From contig JAEUSC010000319.1 of NCBI GenBank assembly GCA_016789035.1, positions 1 through 6,022 of the forward strand: 6,022 nt of DNA, in the 5' to 3' direction. The translations under genes and the position numbers were made by a program. The notes below the pieces were generated by a model that searched no databases, had not been told where the DNA came from, and saw only the letters and a list, made by a program, of their open reading frames with translations. This document shows, one piece after another, positions 1 to 6,022 of the stretch; the stretch's first letter is position 1, and each line of letters opens with the position of its first letter. The DNA comes from Candidatus Omnitrophota bacterium (GTDB lineage: Bacteria; Omnitrophota; Gorgyraeia; Zapsychrales; Fredricksoniimonadaceae).

Positions 1-66
1 AACAATGGTTTGAAAAACACTGAGACTTCGAAAAATTACAGACAATTTACGGTGGGGACGGTTCAT
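1..66 (-). CDS. N-terminus of an unidentified protein, truncated by the window edge
   Basis: Only the first 22 codons are visible, so the product cannot be named. The ATG is at 66-64 and the frame stays open to base 1. An AAGGAG Shine-Dalgarno (80-75) sits 8 nt upstream of the ATG, and an in-frame TGA lies just before that site, so this start is well defined. The peptide begins MNRPHRKLSV and continues IFRSLSVFQTIV: a basic n-region (two Arg, His, Lys in the first seven residues) followed by a mainly apolar stretch. This fits the beginning of a signal peptide or first membrane segment, but the hydrophobic core is cut off before it can be judged. It lies about 200 bp beyond a strong terminator, so it is probably transcribed from its own promoter. 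That it is a real gene is inferred from the ribosome binding site and open frame. Confidence 0.6.
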   Translation of the reverse strand, partial: MNRPHRKLSVIFRSLSVFQTIV

Positions 67-74
67 AGGCGAAT

Positions 75-80
75 CTCCTT
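75..80 (-). promoter_or_regulatory. Strong ribosome binding site for the left-edge gene
   Basis: The minus strand reads AAGGAG, 8 nt from the ATG at 66. This is a near-perfect anti-16S match at ideal spacing. It decides the start of the truncated gene and is the main evidence that the gene is real. Confidence 0.75.
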
Positions 81-119
81 CTCACTTAAGAGGCATTAAA
101 TTTTGCGTTGATCCAGAAG

Positions 120-148
120 GTTATCTATACGACTGAAAGCACAATCAA
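120..148 (-). promoter_or_regulatory. Possible sigma-70-type promoter for the left-edge gene
   Basis: The minus strand has TTGATT (148-143) and GATAAC (125-120) separated by exactly 17 nt, each matching four of six consensus bases. Transcription would start near 113, giving a leader of roughly 45-50 nt before the ATG at 66. The position between a terminator and a well-supported start makes a promoter expected here, but the individual boxes are weak. The remainder of 81-271 shows no coding frame with a ribosome binding site and no other structure I can support. Confidence 0.3.
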
Positions 149-271
149 TTTATCACAACATGAAAACTTGAACAACGGCTTTTTTTGCTGCCCCATGTGT
201 CACCAAATATTTAATCTCAGCGACTGGTATTTTGAAACGAAGGTCCTTGAAACCGCTTTCCCTGCCAGAAC

Positions 272-305
272 AAAAAAACCGAGACGTATTTCCACATGCT
301 CGACT
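272..305 (-). terminator. Rho-independent terminator of the large exported-protein gene
   Basis: On the minus strand, CGAG (302-299) pairs with CTCG (283-280) and, after one bulged base at 298, ATGT (297-294) pairs with ACGT (287-284), closing a 6-nt loop (293-288). Up to three weaker pairs can extend the outer end. The stem is followed directly by GG and seven T residues (278-272). The hairpin begins about 32 nt after the TGA stop at 337-339, the usual place for an intrinsic terminator, and separates this gene from the one starting at 66. Confidence 0.8.
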
Positions 306-336
306 GTGGTTTCACAAAGAGAGAAGTTTAACAAAA

Positions 337-3300
337 TCAAATCTGGGCAGTTTTCTCAATTTTTTCATTTTGGCTCAAGATCGGCAAAATGTCCGTAACC
401 GGCTGAACATTCAAAATGACCGGAACGATACCCTCGATCCCTTTGGCCCGGATCTCTTCCAAAACTTTGGGATCAAACTCAACTTTAATTCCGCCGTTTT
501 CTTTGTTGATTTCCATCTTGATATTTTCAGGGTTAAAGTCGATACCACCGACGTCCTGCTTATTGGAAGCCCCTCTATCCCCTTCATCAACCGAATCCGC
601 GGGCGACTGTGCTGCTGCAATCGTTAACTGAGAATTAGGCGTGATATTAGCTTTAGTTAAAGCGTTTTGGACTTGATCAGGCGTCACTTCAATCAAATCC
701 TTCTGAAATTTTTCGCCATAATTTCTTTCTGCGTCCGTCAATGAACCGGCTGTAAAACGAAAATTTGACTGGAGTTGTTCCAACGTGAAAGAAAAATATT
801 GAGCGATTTGTTCCGAAGTTGGCTCTTTTCCCTGCTCTCTTTCTTGCTCAACCCAATTCCTTAATAACTGAATATCATTTACATCAGGATTTTCGGAACT
901 GGCTATTTTCTTTAGAATCGAAGGTAAACCTACAACCCACCCCCGATATCGGCCATTGACTCTAATATATTCCCGAATTTGATTAGGCAAGAATGTAATA
1001 TTTTTAGATTTATCCCCAGCAAAAAAATCACGGATATTTGTTGAAGATGTTCCAAACAAATTCACATGTTGCAATGGCTGAATAAAACCGCTATCCATAT
1101 ATCTTTGCAAAGCTTCACTTTCAATTGGCATCGGTAAACTTTCAAAAATCTCTCTAAAATTGAATGCCAAAACAATACTCATTTTATTTTTAATCATAAA
1201 ATCAGTCATTTCAGTGCGCATTTTATCAATTTTGGTAACAGTATCATCCTGTGGCTCCTGACGATCATTACGCTTCGGCTGACGATATCCGCTATCATCT
1301 TTAGCTCCTGGCGCATAGATATGCATGTGATCTCCACCTACAGCCGTGTATACAAATGTGGTTGTGCCTTTGCGTCCGGCATTTAACTCAATTAATTTCT
1401 GAAACTTTGTTTCTCCATCTGCCTCTGATCCATCAAGAACCTTCGCCATGACCAGCAACCCGCCAAATTGCTTGACCCATTCTTCTGCCATTTGATCACG
1501 TTCCTGAAACGTCGGATTCAATCCTTTGTTTTGTTTACGGTAATCAAACGCATGATTTGCGATTCCAATCTGATCAATTTTTAATTGAGCAATGGCCCGA
1601 AGAACGGGCTCAAATTGACCAAAATGAAGTGGATTTAGAGCTGACGCAAAAAGACCTATGCGAACATCACCTGTATTTTCATCTGCTTTAAATTCAGCAT
1701 CGTTTTCACTCCAACGGACACGTGGCAGTCCATTTTGCCGCATATCCCCATTCATCAAGTGAACTCCAATTTCCCAAAGCGACTCTTTGACCTTTCGTGT
1801 CCATTCACGGGCAAGCTGTTCGTCTCGCCCTGTTTCCTGTGTTAAATTCTTCGATACCAAATTTTCAAAGACCTGTTCCACGTCCACCCTTAAGTCTTTT
1901 GACACATTTGGATTTTTCGATTTGGCATACTCATATTCGGCAATGCGGTTTTGTTCATGAGTTCCGCCATTTAAAACATAAACAAACGCCCGGGTTAACA
2001 TGTCAAAAGGATTTCCTTTCTGCTGAACTAATTCCAGAAATCCATCCTCGATAACAATACTAGATTTTTGACCATATTTACGGACCGCCACACCGAATGT
2101 AACATTTTTGTTACTGCTAATAACAGTGAAGTCCTGGATATCAATGACAGACTTTCCAACACTTTCCAGATATGTTTTAGCAGCATTGAATTCCACAGTA
2201 TTTTGAAATGGAACGGAAGGTCGATTCGTGTCACTCGCAATTTCTTCCTCTATAGCTTCTTGACTCATTCTCTGATTATAGGAATTGCCAAGATTAACAC
2301 CGTCGCGATACGGAATACCTTGCGAATTTAAACCATCTTCCAATAAACTTACAATCTCTTGCCAATTCCGGCCTGTTTCATCGCCCTGTATAGGATCAGA
2401 AACCATGCGAATATTCCCATATCCTGAAAACTCGTGAACCGTCGTATTCGTCCGACGCGAATAAACACTTTTTAACGTATAGGGATAATTGAAATCTATT
2501 TGGCGAATTTTTTCCGTTTGAGTTTCCGTGAACTTTATGTCTCCTTTAACGGCAAGATATCCGGCCAAGGCATCTTTTCTTAATTGAAACTGATCCGTTC
2601 GACTCCCAGCCGCAGTAACACCGATTAAAGTTTCTTCACCTTCTTGTGCTTTTCTTGCAGTCTCAGCACTTAACTCATTTTGGCCTGCACCACTACCTTG
2701 ATCAACCTTTCCTCTATTGATCTCAGATGTAGCATTCAGATTTGTTCCTCCCGAAAAATATTTGCGAGGGATAAGTTCGTTCGTTGCCTCATCCACATCT
2801 TCCTTAATATAATTGAACACGCCTTCACGAAAAGCAGCCAAATATTGCTGATAAATTTTTTCTTTGTCTGTCTCGTCTTTGGCATTGACGCCCAAAACTT
2901 TGTTTTGATTGGAGTAAACTTCATTTAGGATGTTTTCTTTGAGATTGATCTTAAACCAGGTCGCCAACAAAACCGAATTATAGATCTGACGCAATTGCGC
3001 AAAATTCTTCCCTTCGTTGACTTCCTTTTCAATTTCCGGAAGGACAATCTCCCGAACAATATTCGAGGTCACATTGCTGACTTTATTCACATCCTTCTCG
3101 GCCAAATGGCTAGTGCCCAAGACTTCGCTGGCACGATTGGCATTCATGGAAACATAATCTTCTTCAAGCATCACTTTTAAACGGCTTTGGGTGACGTAAG
3201 CGGAAGTGGACGATTCGACAATCACCACTTTGTCAGGAACAATCCAGACTTTATTAAATGTGTTAACAGGAATGTCGGTTGAACCATAAACCTCTTTGGC

Positions 3301-3810
3301 TTTGCGATAGACACGGCTCCAAAAATCTTTACCTAAATCATGCTCGGGATAAATGAGCGATGCGGATAACTGTTTAAGAATGTAATCCTGAGCCAAAAGA
3401 TCACGGCCCATTTCTGTTTTACCGAATCCCTCGGGGATCATACGGTCCTTTTCATACGGCGAAAGGTTGACCCACAAATCCTTTTCCGGAACCGTCAATG
3501 CCGCAAAAAAATATTTGATCAATCGCTGGCTTTCCGTACGGACTTGATCGTTACTGTATTTGGTGCGGCCGGGGTCTAAAATGAAATCAAAAACCAGCGG
3601 ATTTTCCTTATGAAGAGAAATTCCTTTGATCAAAAGCGGTTCAAAATTTTCAGAGGTTGTGACAATCTGGCCTGGTTTAGGAAGGCTTAATACACTAAAA
3701 GACTGCGCGTAAAGATTTGACGGAAAAGTAAGAAAAACGGCGAGAACAAAAACTTGAATTGAGCAAAGAAATCTAAAGATTCCACCCGACTTGATTTTCG
3801 GATCAAACAT
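337..3810 (-). CDS. Large exported protein with a NadD/CTP-transferase-like nucleotidyltransferase domain (Omnitrophota-type)
   Basis: The product has 1157 residues and its biological role is unknown. Residues 1-35 form a clear Sec signal peptide: lysines at 5 and 7 and Arg13, an apolar core at about 14-29, and a likely cut after LYA at 35. Cys16 is the only cysteine and is not in a lipobox, so a lipoprotein is unlikely. Residues 37-355 form a module with motifs DLWVNLSPYEKDR (111-123), TEMGRDLLAQDYILKQL (132-148), VNTFNKVWIVP (182-192) and IPRKYFSGG (347-355), which I recall as recurrent in secreted Omnitrophota proteins. A polar linker (about 356-405) and an unrecognised region (about 430-700) follow. 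Residues 716-955 resemble a nucleotidyltransferase: IGLFASALNPLHFGQF (718-733) aligns with the IGxFGGTFNPxHxGHL motif, GGD lies at 825-827, SSTNIR at 922-927, and LPNQIREYIRVNGRY (941-955) resembles the NadD C-terminal motif. HxGH reads HFGQ, so activity is uncertain. The tail has a GGIDFN...PVILNVQPV motif (1088-1138). The ATG at 3810 is chosen for the signal peptide and the GAGGG site 7 nt upstream. It is probably monocistronic. Confidence 0.9.
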   Translation of the reverse strand: MFDPKIKSGGIFRFLCSIQVFVLAVFLTFPSNLYAQSFSVLSLPKPGQIVTTSENFEPLLIKGISLHKENPLVFDFILDPGRTKYSNDQVRTESQRLIKYFFAALTVPEKDLWVNLSPYEKDRMIPEGFGKTEMGRDLLAQDYILKQLSASLIYPEHDLGKDFWSRVYRKAKEVYGSTDIPVNTFNKVWIVPDKVVIVESSTSAYVTQSRLKVMLEEDYVSMNANRASEVLGTSHLAEKDVNKVSNVTSNIVREIVLPEIEKEVNEGKNFAQLRQIYNSVLLATWFKINLKENILNEVYSNQNKVLGVNAKDETDKEKIYQQYLAAFREGVFNYIKEDVDEATNELIPRKYFSGGTNLNATSEINRGKVDQGSGAGQNELSAETARKAQEGEETLIGVTAAGSRTDQFQLRKDALAGYLAVKGDIKFTETQTEKIRQIDFNYPYTLKSVYSRRTNTTVHEFSGYGNIRMVSDPIQGDETGRNWQEIVSLLEDGLNSQGIPYRDGVNLGNSYNQRMSQEAIEEEIASDTNRPSVPFQNTVEFNAAKTYLESVGKSVIDIQDFTVISSNKNVTFGVAVRKYGQKSSIVIEDGFLELVQQKGNPFDMLTRAFVYVLNGGTHEQNRIAEYEYAKSKNPNVSKDLRVDVEQVFENLVSKNLTQETGRDEQLAREWTRKVKESLWEIGVHLMNGDMRQNGLPRVRWSENDAEFKADENTGDVRIGLFASALNPLHFGQFEPVLRAIAQLKIDQIGIANHAFDYRKQNKGLNPTFQERDQMAEEWVKQFGGLLVMAKVLDGSEADGETKFQKLIELNAGRKGTTTFVYTAVGGDHMHIYAPGAKDDSGYRQPKRNDRQEPQDDTVTKIDKMRTEMTDFMIKNKMSIVLAFNFREIFESLPMPIESEALQRYMDSGFIQPLQHVNLFGTSSTNIRDFFAGDKSKNITFLPNQIREYIRVNGRYRGWVVGLPSILKKIASSENPDVNDIQLLRNWVEQEREQGKEPTSEQIAQYFSFTLEQLQSNFRFTAGSLTDAERNYGEKFQKDLIEVTPDQVQNALTKANITPNSQLTIAAAQSPADSVDEGDRGASNKQDVGGIDFNPENIKMEINKENGGIKVEFDPKVLEEIRAKGIEGIVPVILNVQPVTDILPILSQNEKIEKTAQI

Positions 3811-3817
3811 GCGCTAT

Positions 3818-3822
3818 CCCTC
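3818..3822 (-). promoter_or_regulatory. Ribosome binding site of the large exported-protein gene
   Basis: The minus strand reads GAGGG, 7 nt before the ATG at 3810. The match to the 16S tail is partial (GAGG core) but the spacing is good. It supports the ATG that places the signal peptide at the N-terminus. Confidence 0.55.
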
Positions 3823-3874
3823 TATAGTGTTTTGACAAGTATTCAGAACCGTTCATTTACATCGAAGTGTTTAA

Positions 3875-3904
3875 AATATAACATATACTAACAAATAATG
3901 ACAA
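3875..3904 (-). promoter_or_regulatory. Extended -10 promoter for the large exported-protein gene
   Basis: The minus strand has TTGTCA (3904-3899, five of six consensus bases), an 18-nt spacer, and TATATT (3880-3875, five of six). A TG dinucleotide one base upstream of the -10 box (3883-3882) makes it an extended -10 element. The surroundings are very AT-rich. Transcription would start near 3868, giving a leader of about 58 nt. It sits in the 146-bp gap after tex, so the exported-protein gene appears to have its own housekeeping-type promoter. No operator-like inverted repeat was found around it. Confidence 0.55.
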
Positions 3905-3956
3905 CAAATCTTTTCAGGCGGAAAGACCCGAATAGTTTTTCATTACATAATTAGGA

Positions 3957-6022
3957 CTAAAAAGACGGGTAAAGCGATTTACGTTTAACCGCCGGAGGCT
4001 CAGGCGCTTTGGTTTCCTTCTTACCTTTAAAACCAGCCTCTTTCTTTTGCACCCCACCGCCTCCTGTAGCTTTTGATCCAAAGTTGGGATTTGTTCGCAT
4101 TGACAATGCGATCCTCTGACGCGGCAAATCCACTTCCATAACAGTCACAGAAACCTTTTGATGAACATGCACAATATCAGCAGGGTTTTTCACAAATTTG
4201 TCCGACATTTCGCTGATATGAATCAACCCGTCGTGATGTACACCAATATCCACAAAACAACCGAAGTTAGTGATGTTTGTGACAATTCCATTTAGCTTCA
4301 TTCCCGTCGTCAGTTGATCAATGGAGTGTATCCCTTCTTTAAACTCAACAACTTCAAATTGCGCACGCGGGTCACGTCCCGGCTTAGCCAATTCTTGAAT
4401 AATGTCCAAAAGCGTTGGAAGCCCCACCGCACCCGTTACATACTTGTGCACATCGATCTTCTTGCGAATGGATTCATTGGACATAATGTCTTTAAGCGAA
4501 CAATTCGCATCTTTAACAATTTTCTCGACCAGCTCATATTGTTCGGGGTGAACGGCACTGGAATCAAGAGGGTTAACTGCATCACGAATTCGTAAAAAGC
4601 CTGCGGCTTGTTCAAAAACCTTGGCGCTTAAACGCGGGATAAATTTTAATTCTTCTCTCGTTTTAAAAGCCCCGTGCTGATTACGATATTCCACAATGGC
4701 CTGGGCCAATGCCGGTCCAAGTCCAGAAACGTACATCAGTAGTTGTTTGCTGGCCGTATTAAGTTCCACGCCCACCTGGTTAACGCAGCTGATGACAATA
4801 TCGTCCAGCCCGTTTTTGAGCTTTCCTTGATCCACGTCGTGCTGATATTGCCCCACCCCAATACTTTTGGGATCAATTTTAACAAGCTCCGCCAGCGGAT
4901 CCTGCAGACGGCGTCCGATGGAAACAGCGCCGCGCACCGTCACATCATGCGAAGGAAACTCCGCCCGCGCAACTTCAGATGCGGAATAGATAGACGCCCC
5001 GCTTTCATTGACCATGATGATCATAATTTCTTTAGGCAAATTCAACCCACGAATGAAACTCTCCGTCTCACGGCTGGCGGTCCCATTGCCGATTGCCACG
5101 GCTTCCACATTATATTTACTGCACCAGTTGCGAACAGTTTGGGCCGCTAATTCGCCCTGAGCATCGGACTGACTGATATAAATGGCAGTATTCTCAATTA
5201 ACTTTCCCTGTGCGTCCAAATAAACCACCTTGCACCCGGTACGAAAACCAGGATCAATGGCAAGGACCCGTTTTTCGCCAAGTGCGGCTTCCATCAATAA
5301 TTGACGCAGGTTCTTGGCAAAGACTTCAATGGCCTGTTCATCGGCTTTCTGCTTGGTCAGCATCCGGACTTCAGATTCGATCGACAACGACAACAAACGC
5401 TTGTACGAATCATCAACGGCAAGCAAGACTTGAGCTGTGCAAAGATTATCCCCTTTGACAAATTTTGATCGTACAATCGCGAGAGCTTCTTCTTCCGGCG
5501 GAAGCACACGCATTGTTAAGACCTCTTCCTTTTCACCACGGCGCATAGCTAAAATGCGATGTGACGGCGCTTCAGAAACAGGCTCAGTGAGATCGAAATA
5601 ATCTTTGAATTTAATCCCAGAATCTTCCTTACCCTTGATGACTTTGGAAATAAAAACGCCCTTGGTAAAAAACAAATCACGCATTTTTGCCCGTGTTTCG
5701 GCCTCTTCATTGACCCATTCAGCAATGATGTCCCGGGCTCCGGCCAATGCTTCCTCTGTAGATAAGACCTTCAGTTCCTCATTAACAAAGGCAACTGCTT
5801 CTTGCTCCGGATTAACGCCATCTTTTTGTTCAAAAATTAATTGTGCCAACGGCTCTAGACCTTTTTCTTTGGCAACCGTGGCGCGAGTGCGGCGTTTGGG
5901 CTTATACGGCAGATACAAATCTTCCAAACCACTCATTGTCTCAACAACAAGAATTTTCTCCTTAAGTTCATCAGTCAGCTTTCCTTGCTTCTGAATAGAC
6001 TCAAGAACGACTTCCCGTCGCT
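3957..6022 (-). CDS. tex: Tex family transcription accessory protein (S1 RNA-binding), 5' end outside the window
   Basis: Tex is a conserved cytoplasmic nucleic-acid-binding protein linked to transcription and, by homology to eukaryotic Spt6, to the elongating RNA polymerase. The visible frame has 687 codons and is open to the window edge. The Met at 5936 is internal, because upstream codons continue the family sequence (ESIQKQGKLTDELKEKI). Numbered from that Met, the landmarks are LEDLYLPYKPKRRTR (4-18), a YqgF/RNase H-like domain starting VLAIDPGFRTGCKV (224-237) with AIGNGTASRETE (281-292), the block RRLQDPLAELVKIDPKSIG (342-360), tandem helix-hairpin-helix motifs (about 403-450, VSGLGPALAQAIVEYR then AAGFLRI), and an S1 domain (about 545-614, GIVTNITNFGCFVDIG to QRIALSMR). 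The tail (615-659) is Gly- and Lys-rich and ends KRKSLYPSF. Tex proteins are usually about 720-785 residues, so roughly 70-80 N-terminal residues are missing. The only departure seen is Ser for the usual Gly in the second hairpin (IPRLSAKVFEQ). No frameshift or internal stop occurs. Confidence 0.97.
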   Translation of the reverse strand, partial: RREVVLESIQKQGKLTDELKEKILVVETMSGLEDLYLPYKPKRRTRATVAKEKGLEPLAQLIFEQKDGVNPEQEAVAFVNEELKVLSTEEALAGARDIIAEWVNEEAETRAKMRDLFFTKGVFISKVIKGKEDSGIKFKDYFDLTEPVSEAPSHRILAMRRGEKEEVLTMRVLPPEEEALAIVRSKFVKGDNLCTAQVLLAVDDSYKRLLSLSIESEVRMLTKQKADEQAIEVFAKNLRQLLMEAALGEKRVLAIDPGFRTGCKVVYLDAQGKLIENTAIYISQSDAQGELAAQTVRNWCSKYNVEAVAIGNGTASRETESFIRGLNLPKEIMIIMVNESGASIYSASEVARAEFPSHDVTVRGAVSIGRRLQDPLAELVKIDPKSIGVGQYQHDVDQGKLKNGLDDIVISCVNQVGVELNTASKQLLMYVSGLGPALAQAIVEYRNQHGAFKTREELKFIPRLSAKVFEQAAGFLRIRDAVNPLDSSAVHPEQYELVEKIVKDANCSLKDIMSNESIRKKIDVHKYVTGAVGLPTLLDIIQELAKPGRDPRAQFEVVEFKEGIHSIDQLTTGMKLNGIVTNITNFGCFVDIGVHHDGLIHISEMSDKFVKNPADIVHVHQKVSVTVMEVDLPRQRIALSMRTNPNFGSKATGGGGVQKKEAGFKGKKETKAPEPPAVKRKSLYPSF

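Noticed and set aside
52..64. GGGGACGGTTC-like sequence resembling repeats seen near REP-associated transposases
   Set aside because: It is a single copy lying within the first codons of the left-edge gene, with no inverted partner or second copy in the window and no transposase.
108..627. Plus-strand open frames at 108-398 and 232-627
   Set aside because: They overlap the terminator and the 3' end of the large minus-strand gene, lack a convincing ribosome binding site, and encode low-complexity-like peptides without recognisable motifs. A CPMC pair in the first is not enough to call a zinc-binding protein.
1921..1980. Zinc metalloprotease motif around THEQN (residues 617-621 of the large protein)
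   Set aside because: There is no HExxH. A single His-Glu pair without a second histidine does not support a protease.
3757..3771. Lipoprotein signal at Cys16 of the large protein
   Set aside because: The residues before the cysteine read RFL, not a lipobox with a small residue at -1, and the hydrophobic core continues past it to residue 29.
3913..3932. Hairpin TTCAGG / CCCGAA after the tex stop as a tex terminator
   Set aside because: The six-pair stem includes a G-U pair and, on the minus strand, is followed by AAGATTTG rather than a T run. The T run lies on the plus-strand side (3936-3940), where no gene is transcribed.
5934..5936. Met at 5936 as the start of tex
   Set aside because: The 28 codons upstream remain open and encode typical Tex sequence (QGKLTDELKEKI), so the true start lies beyond the right edge.
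4314..5994. Plus-strand open frames opposite tex
   Set aside because: They are antisense to a strongly conserved coding sequence and show no family motifs or start signals of their own.

Overview
The window carries three genes, all on the minus strand: the 5'-truncated end of a Tex transcription accessory factor (right), a 1157-residue exported protein (centre), and the first 22 codons of a third gene running off the left edge. No tRNA, rRNA, CRISPR array, insertion sequence or long repeat was seen.

Organism: most likely an uncultured member of Candidatus Omnitrophota (Omnitrophica). This rests on the large exported protein, whose N-terminal module (residues about 37-355, with motifs such as DLWVNLSPYEKDR, TEMGRDLLAQDYILKQL, VNTFNKVWIVP and IPRKYFSGG) and C-terminal motif (GGIDFN...PVILNVQPV) match, from memory, a family of secreted proteins typical of that phylum. 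No database was searched. Tex is universal among bacteria and does not discriminate. The DNA is moderately AT-rich, stops are standard, and nothing suggests a variant genetic code.

Layout on the minus strand, right to left: tex (at least 687 codons, start outside the window) ends at 3957. A 146-bp gap follows with an extended -10 promoter (3875-3904) and a moderate ribosome binding site (3818-3822). The large gene runs 3810 to 337, and an intrinsic terminator (272-305) lies just after it. The next about 200 bp hold only a tentative promoter (120-148). A near-ideal Shine-Dalgarno site (75-80) then leads into the third gene at 66. The large gene therefore looks like a monocistronic unit, separate from tex and from the downstream gene.

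The main point of interest is the large protein. It has a clear Sec signal peptide, no cysteine in its mature chain, and at residues about 716-955 a nucleotidyltransferase fold of the NadD/CTP-transferase type. That fold is normally cytoplasmic and ATP-dependent. Its HxGH active-site motif reads HFGQ and the usual Gly-Gly loop before it is changed, while the SSTxIR motif is intact. It may be a repurposed or altered enzyme, possibly an exported effector or pseudoenzyme.
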